A stretch of DNA of 16,821 bases from JBCDBD01 sp039184335 (GTDB lineage: Bacteria > Bacteroidota > Bacteroidia > Flavobacteriales > Flavobacteriaceae): the NCBI GenBank assembly GCA_039184335.1, contig JBCDBD010000055.1, forward strand, positions 1-16,821. Direction: 5' to 3'. This document shows positions 13,461 through 16,821 of the stretch, in pieces; the stretch's first letter is position 1, and each line of letters opens with the position of its first letter. The notes beneath the pieces were generated by a model. That model saw only the letters and a list, made by a program, of their open reading frames with translations. It made no database searches and was not told the DNA's origin. Made by a program: the position numbers and the translations under genes.

Positions 13461-15659
13461 TTATATGTTGAGCCAATAAGTCAGTTTTAAATTGATCGAT
13501 CTGCTTCTGGGCATAATCGTATCTACAAAATAATTGTCATTATATACGATAAATAGGTCAGAGAGGGGTGCAAAACGCCACTGTAAACGCGAATTGATGC
13601 CAAGATTATCGCGTTGGTTGCTGTATTGTACCAAAGTTGACCAAAAAATGGATTTGTTAAATGTGATGTTGATACGTGGACTTACAAGCCATATATCTGC
13701 ACTCGGAAAGGGGTCTGGTAATGATATGCTATCATAGTTCAATGACAAGGAAAGGAACACCTTGGGCTGTAACCGTAGGCTCATATCACCTTCAAATGAA
13801 AACCGGGTGCCGTTAAAGAACTCCCCATAACCGGGTTCTGCTGAATATGAGAATACCTTTCTTCGATCGCTCTGGAATTCTACTTCAAAACTAGTGTAAT
13901 AATATCCTTCATCCGCTGGAAGTTCCACTGCATCATCGGTGCCGGTGGGATCAAAGGAATCAGTCAAAAAAGTAAATCTATTGAACATTCGGGCCGATAA
14001 TTCTTCTTGGGTCTTGAACTGGGCTCCCCAACGTGTGAAAATTGTATAGTCGGTATTTTTATAGTCGAGGGTCGGCCTCCAGATGGCGTTCGGACTAAAT
14101 CGGAACCCATGGGAATTGATATTGCCTTTCTTGGGCCAAAAGTTATACTCAATAAATGGGCGGGCTGCTATGATATCCTCTCTTCTTACAAAGCCCAGAT
14201 CTGCCCTATAGTCATTACCCACAAAGTTGCTTCTCAGGCCAAAGTTGACATATCGTGAATTGTATTGCAGATCAACCCCACCTGCACTGTCTTCATCACC
14301 GATTTGATGTGCAAAGGATTTATGGAAAAAAAATTTTCCTACCCAGGTGTTATCTGCTGATGCCAAATTGTAATCCAGTCCGACGACACGGTTATAACGA
14401 TCTGTTTCTTCCAAAAAGTCATAGTCTTTGAATGCTTGGCGATTCACAAAAATGAAGCTAAGGTTAGACCGCGAGAACATTTTTTTCTGAAGGGCAAAAA
14501 CGGTATTGTTATTGCTCGGAATCTCATTTTCAATATCTTCTTCAGTTTGAATGTTCAAAAAACCAAGACGCCAGTCTTCATTCAACTTACCACTAAGACG
14601 TATTCCTCCAATGATGCCATTTTCTATGGTTTCATCATCCAAATCCTCGGCTATGCCTATTCTTCTTGAAAAAAATGGATTGGAGTCACGTTCATTGCCA
14701 AAAGTACCGAACAAGTCACTGTTGTCAATGAAGAATTGCCTTCTTTCTGGCAGTGAAACCTCAAATCGGGTCAGATTGGTAAAAAAGTTGTCTACTTCAA
14801 CATTTGAAAAATCTGGATTAAGGGTGATATCGAGATTCATGCCGTTACCGATGGCTATTTTGGCGTCACCACCAAAATTCAGGTCGTTGGTGGTTTCTTC
14901 ATTTTCAGAATCCTTTAATGAAATCCCGTTGACATAAGGAATCAGTGCCAAGGGAGTTCGGGATTTCCCCAAGGGTTTTTCAAAGACCATATCGCCCATA
15001 AAAGCCAGATTGAACACAAACTGGTTTTGCGGTATTTCTTTCCAGGTACTGGTTTCATTCGTCTGCATGTCAAAACGATAGCTGTTGAAACGCCATTTGG
15101 TCTCACCTTGTTTGAATTTGAATGATGTAAGGGGAATGGCCATTTCACAGATGTAATATCCATCGTAAATCTTAGATGCCCCACGCCATTTCACATCCCA
15201 TGAAGTGGTAAAACCACTCAAGGTCGTACCACCGTTTGAAATCAGTGCTTCACGGCGTACCCCATATGGATTCATACCAAACAAAAATGCGTTTGTACCA
15301 TCATTGAAAGTATCAAAAAGTAGACTGATATTGTCATTGCCACCTGCTCTATAATCTCTTTGTAACGATGGTATGACGTAATCGTCACCCTCGGTATTCA
15401 GTTTCATGCCAATATAAAGTGTGGTAGCACTGTAAAGCATTTTTATATCGGTCTGTTGAAGGGCCAAAATAGAGTCTGAGGGAAAGTATTGTTGAAAATC
15501 ATGTGCACTTTCAGCGGTTTGCCAAATGGCTTCGTCAAGAATACCATCAATTTGTATAGGTGCGGTAATGAATTTTACCGTAAACCTTTTTTCCTGATTT
15601 TGACAATATAGGGCAGTGTATAGAAAGAGCAGGGCAGTAGCGCAGCAGAGTCGTGCCAT
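13461..15659 (-). CDS. DUF5916 protein: CBM9-like domain plus outer-membrane barrel
   Basis: A 732-residue exported protein. The signal peptide is residues 1-19 (ALLFLYTALYCQ). Residues about 25-210 form a carbohydrate-binding module family 9-like domain (IQIDGILDEAIWQTAES, LYIGMKLN, DNISLLFDTFNDGTNAFLF, NPYGVRREALI). The remainder, about 230-732, is the DUF5916 region, with many alternating amphipathic strands (DITLNPDFSNVEVD, LPERRQFFIDNSDLFG) and a strand-like end LKLTYWLNI. This suggests an outer-membrane beta-barrel with a periplasmic or surface domain. Family members are common in Bacteroidota; their role is unknown and sugar binding is only suggested by the CBM9-like fold. The RHH gene lies 59 bases upstream and the DUF819 gene 41 bases downstream, all on the same strand. 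Confidence 0.9.
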   Translation of the reverse strand: MARLCCATALLFLYTALYCQNQEKRFTVKFITAPIQIDGILDEAIWQTAESAHDFQQYFPSDSILALQQTDIKMLYSATTLYIGMKLNTEGDDYVIPSLQRDYRAGGNDNISLLFDTFNDGTNAFLFGMNPYGVRREALISNGGTTLSGFTTSWDVKWRGASKIYDGYYICEMAIPLTSFKFKQGETKWRFNSYRFDMQTNETSTWKEIPQNQFVFNLAFMGDMVFEKPLGKSRTPLALIPYVNGISLKDSENEETTNDLNFGGDAKIAIGNGMNLDITLNPDFSNVEVDNFFTNLTRFEVSLPERRQFFIDNSDLFGTFGNERDSNPFFSRRIGIAEDLDDETIENGIIGGIRLSGKLNEDWRLGFLNIQTEEDIENEIPSNNNTVFALQKKMFSRSNLSFIFVNRQAFKDYDFLEETDRYNRVVGLDYNLASADNTWVGKFFFHKSFAHQIGDEDSAGGVDLQYNSRYVNFGLRSNFVGNDYRADLGFVRREDIIAARPFIEYNFWPKKGNINSHGFRFSPNAIWRPTLDYKNTDYTIFTRWGAQFKTQEELSARMFNRFTFLTDSFDPTGTDDAVELPADEGYYYTSFEVEFQSDRRKVFSYSAEPGYGEFFNGTRFSFEGDMSLRLQPKVFLSLSLNYDSISLPDPFPSADIWLVSPRINITFNKSIFWSTLVQYSNQRDNLGINSRLQWRFAPLSDLFIVYNDNYFVDTIMPRSRSINLKLTYWLNI

Positions 15660-15718
15660 GTATCATTTTTGATTAGTCGACCAAATTTAAGGGGAACGCA
15701 CGTTAAAAAAATGCCAAA

Positions 15719-15895
15719 TTATTCTTTAGCATCCATGTTCGGTTTCTTGGGTGCTCTTTTGGCATCGCGAAGGGTTTTCATCAGCATCCACTCTATTTGG
15801 CCATTGGTGCTACGGAACTCATCTGCTGCCCACTTTTCAATGGCCTTGAGCATGTCTTCATTCAAACGAAGCGCAAACCCTTTTTTCTTGTTCAT
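15719..15895 (-). CDS. Small Arc-type ribbon-helix-helix DNA-binding protein
   Basis: A 58-residue protein read on the minus strand from ATG at 15895-15893 to TAA at 15721-15719. The beginning MNKKKGFALRLNEDMLKAIE and later QIEWMLMKTLRDAK give a ribbon-helix-helix layout: a basic beta strand (KGFALRL), helix A (NEDMLKAIEKWAADEF) and helix B after STNG (QIEWMLMKTLRDAK). This pattern is that of Arc/CopG-like family proteins that bind DNA as dimers. A basic, Pro-rich tail (KRAPKKPNMDAKE) ends it. It lies 64 bases after the SPFH gene stop and 59 bases before the DUF5916 start, all on one strand. No toxin gene partners it, so an antitoxin role is not supported. Its target is unknown. Confidence 0.82.
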   Translation of the reverse strand: MNKKKGFALRLNEDMLKAIEKWAADEFRSTNGQIEWMLMKTLRDAKRAPKKPNMDAKE

Positions 15896-15959
15896 TGCTT
15901 GGCGTTCATAAAAATTTCATCTAGAGTCTCTCTTTTGGTTTTTGGGTACTGCTTAAGAT

Positions 15960-16736
15960 TTAATGGTGCAATGTTCCCGTGTTTACTATCGGTGAAGCAT
16001 CTTTGTCTGAACACAATACCACCATTAAGTTGCTTACCATGGCCGCCTTTCGTTCTTCATCCAATTCAACAATGTCTTTTTCATTAAGTTCATCCAATGC
16101 CATTTCGACCATACTTACCGCACCCTCAACGATTTTATGGCGTGCTGCCACTATGGCCGTGGCCTGTTGTCGTTTTAACATGGCATTTGCAATCTCTTGG
16201 GCATAGGCCAGATAACCGATCCGGGCTTCAAGCACTTCTATACCGGACATTTCTAGACGATTCTGTATTTCTTTTTCCAAGGCTTCACTGACTTCGTTCA
16301 CACTTGAGCGTAGCGTGATATCTTCTTCAATACCTTCATCTGCGAAATTGTCATAAGGATACATACTTGCCAATTTTCTCACGGCAGCATCGGTCTGAAC
16401 GCGAACAAAATTTTTATGGTCGTCGACATCGAATGCCGCTTTATAGGTGTCAGTGACCCGCCATACCAAAATGGTGCTGATCATTACGGGATTACCGAGC
16501 TTGTCGTTCACTTTTAATCGCTCACTGTCAAAATTACTGGCACGTAATGATATTTTCCTTTTGGTGTAGAGTGGATTGGCCCAATACAATCCATTTTTTT
16601 TAATGGTCCCCACATATTTACCAAAGAGCAGTAAAACTCTTGAACTGTTTGGGTTGACCAATATAATGCCAAAAGCCAAAAAAGATCCTAGAACTAGTGC
16701 AATGCCAAACCAAGGGGATTTCGTATGGATAATCAT
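15960..16736 (-). CDS. SPFH/Band 7 domain membrane protein
   Basis: A 258-residue protein with one N-terminal membrane segment (residues about 9-28, FGIALVLGSFLAFGIILV) and an SPFH/Band 7 domain, about 30-215: VLLLFGKYVGTIKKNGLYW, KISLRASNFDSERLKVNDKLGNPVMISTILVWRV, FVRVQTDAAVRKLASMYPYD, EIQNRLEMSGIEVLEARIGYLAYAQEIANAMLKRQQA. The coiled helical tail (IVEGAVSMVEMALDELNEKDIVELDEERKAAMVSNLMVVLCSD) ends in VNTGTLHH. SPFH proteins form membrane-bound oligomers linked to lipid microdomains and protease control; the function here is not known. The ATG at 16736-16734 overlaps by 4 bases (ATGA) the stop of the frame coming from the right edge. The N-terminal ~8 residues lie next to a change in base composition, so the start is slightly uncertain. 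Confidence 0.9.
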   Translation of the reverse strand: MIIHTKSPWFGIALVLGSFLAFGIILVNPNSSRVLLLFGKYVGTIKKNGLYWANPLYTKRKISLRASNFDSERLKVNDKLGNPVMISTILVWRVTDTYKAAFDVDDHKNFVRVQTDAAVRKLASMYPYDNFADEGIEEDITLRSSVNEVSEALEKEIQNRLEMSGIEVLEARIGYLAYAQEIANAMLKRQQATAIVAARHKIVEGAVSMVEMALDELNEKDIVELDEERKAAMVSNLMVVLCSDKDASPIVNTGTLHH

Positions 16737-16821
16737 GGTAAGCCGATCAGCCCATAAGATCCCATCGCCCGGATCTGTGATCGCGTGACGTCGCGATGGG
16801 CCACATGGCCGATTTCATGGG
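16733..16821 (-). CDS. M48-like metallopeptidase fragment, 3' end of frame
   Basis: A frame open at the right edge reads 28 residues on the minus strand, beginning HEIGHVAHRDVTRSQIRAMG, and stops at TGA 16735-16733. HEIGH fits the zinc-binding HExxH motif, and HVAHRD resembles M48-family peptidases. M48 enzymes normally continue well past this motif to a third zinc ligand (Glu), which is absent because the frame ends 23 residues after HEIGH. The segment is about 60% GC (51 of 85 bases, 16737-16821), unlike the SPFH gene next to it. Either a truncated gene overlapping the SPFH start by ATGA, a frameshift, or an assembly junction. The motif is clear; the nature of the gene is not. Confidence 0.45.
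   Translation of the reverse strand, partial: HEIGHVAHRDVTRSQIRAMGSYGLIGLP

Noticed and set aside
14007..14937. Plus-strand frames inside the DUF5916 gene
   Set aside because: They lie opposite a 732-residue gene with clear family motifs and show no domain of their own.

Overview
The window looks like chromosomal DNA from a gliding or surface-motile member of the Bacteroidota, most likely family Flavobacteriaceae. The clues are two PorP/SprF-family genes, type B type IX secretion (T9SS) sorting domains, an OmpA protein with TPR, PD40 and CarboxypepD_reg-like domains, DUF4369 and DUF5916 proteins, AT-rich codon use, A-rich sequence before starts instead of strong Shine-Dalgarno sites, and a TAnnTTTG-type -7 box. 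No rRNA, tRNA, CRISPR array, transposase or phage gene is seen.

Left half (1-8940, + strand): a cell-surface adhesin region with two related modules. Module A is the 3' end of a type B adhesin (1-452), a PorP/SprF protein (469-1419) and a PorE-like OmpA protein (1432-3465). After a 655-base gene-free leader with a candidate promoter and a strong hairpin comes module B: two small secreted proteins sharing modules with each other (4121-5263, 5268-5930), a full-length 678-residue type B adhesin (5942-7978) and a second PorP/SprF protein (7990-8940). The layout of module B resembles the sprC-sprD-sprB-sprF operon of gliding flavobacteria, but I infer this from gene order and domains and have no database match. 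By family knowledge, the adhesins would cross the outer membrane through the T9SS, with the adjacent PorP/SprF protein as cognate partner.

The most unusual signal is two sharply bounded GC-rich stretches inside otherwise AT-rich surface genes: positions 1 to about 143, and 4591-4780. The second is exactly one in-frame 66-codon unit set off by an 8-base direct repeat, ATAGACAC.

Middle (9018-11228, + strand): a tight run of metabolic genes: type 1 isopentenyl-diphosphate isomerase (idi), a 6-pyruvoyl/6-carboxytetrahydropterin synthase-family enzyme, class I mannose-6-phosphate isomerase (manA) and a 90-residue helical protein. A perfect 8-base inverted repeat lies just before idi.

Right part (11233-16821, - strand): a DUF4369 lipoprotein, a DUF819 membrane protein, a large DUF5916 outer-membrane protein, a 58-residue ribbon-helix-helix protein, an SPFH-domain membrane protein and, at the extreme edge, the 3' end of a frame with the M48-like zinc-peptidase motif HEIGHVAHRDV. 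That last 85 bases is much richer in GC than its neighbour and its frame stops too early for an M48 enzyme, so the right edge could be an assembly junction or a broken gene.
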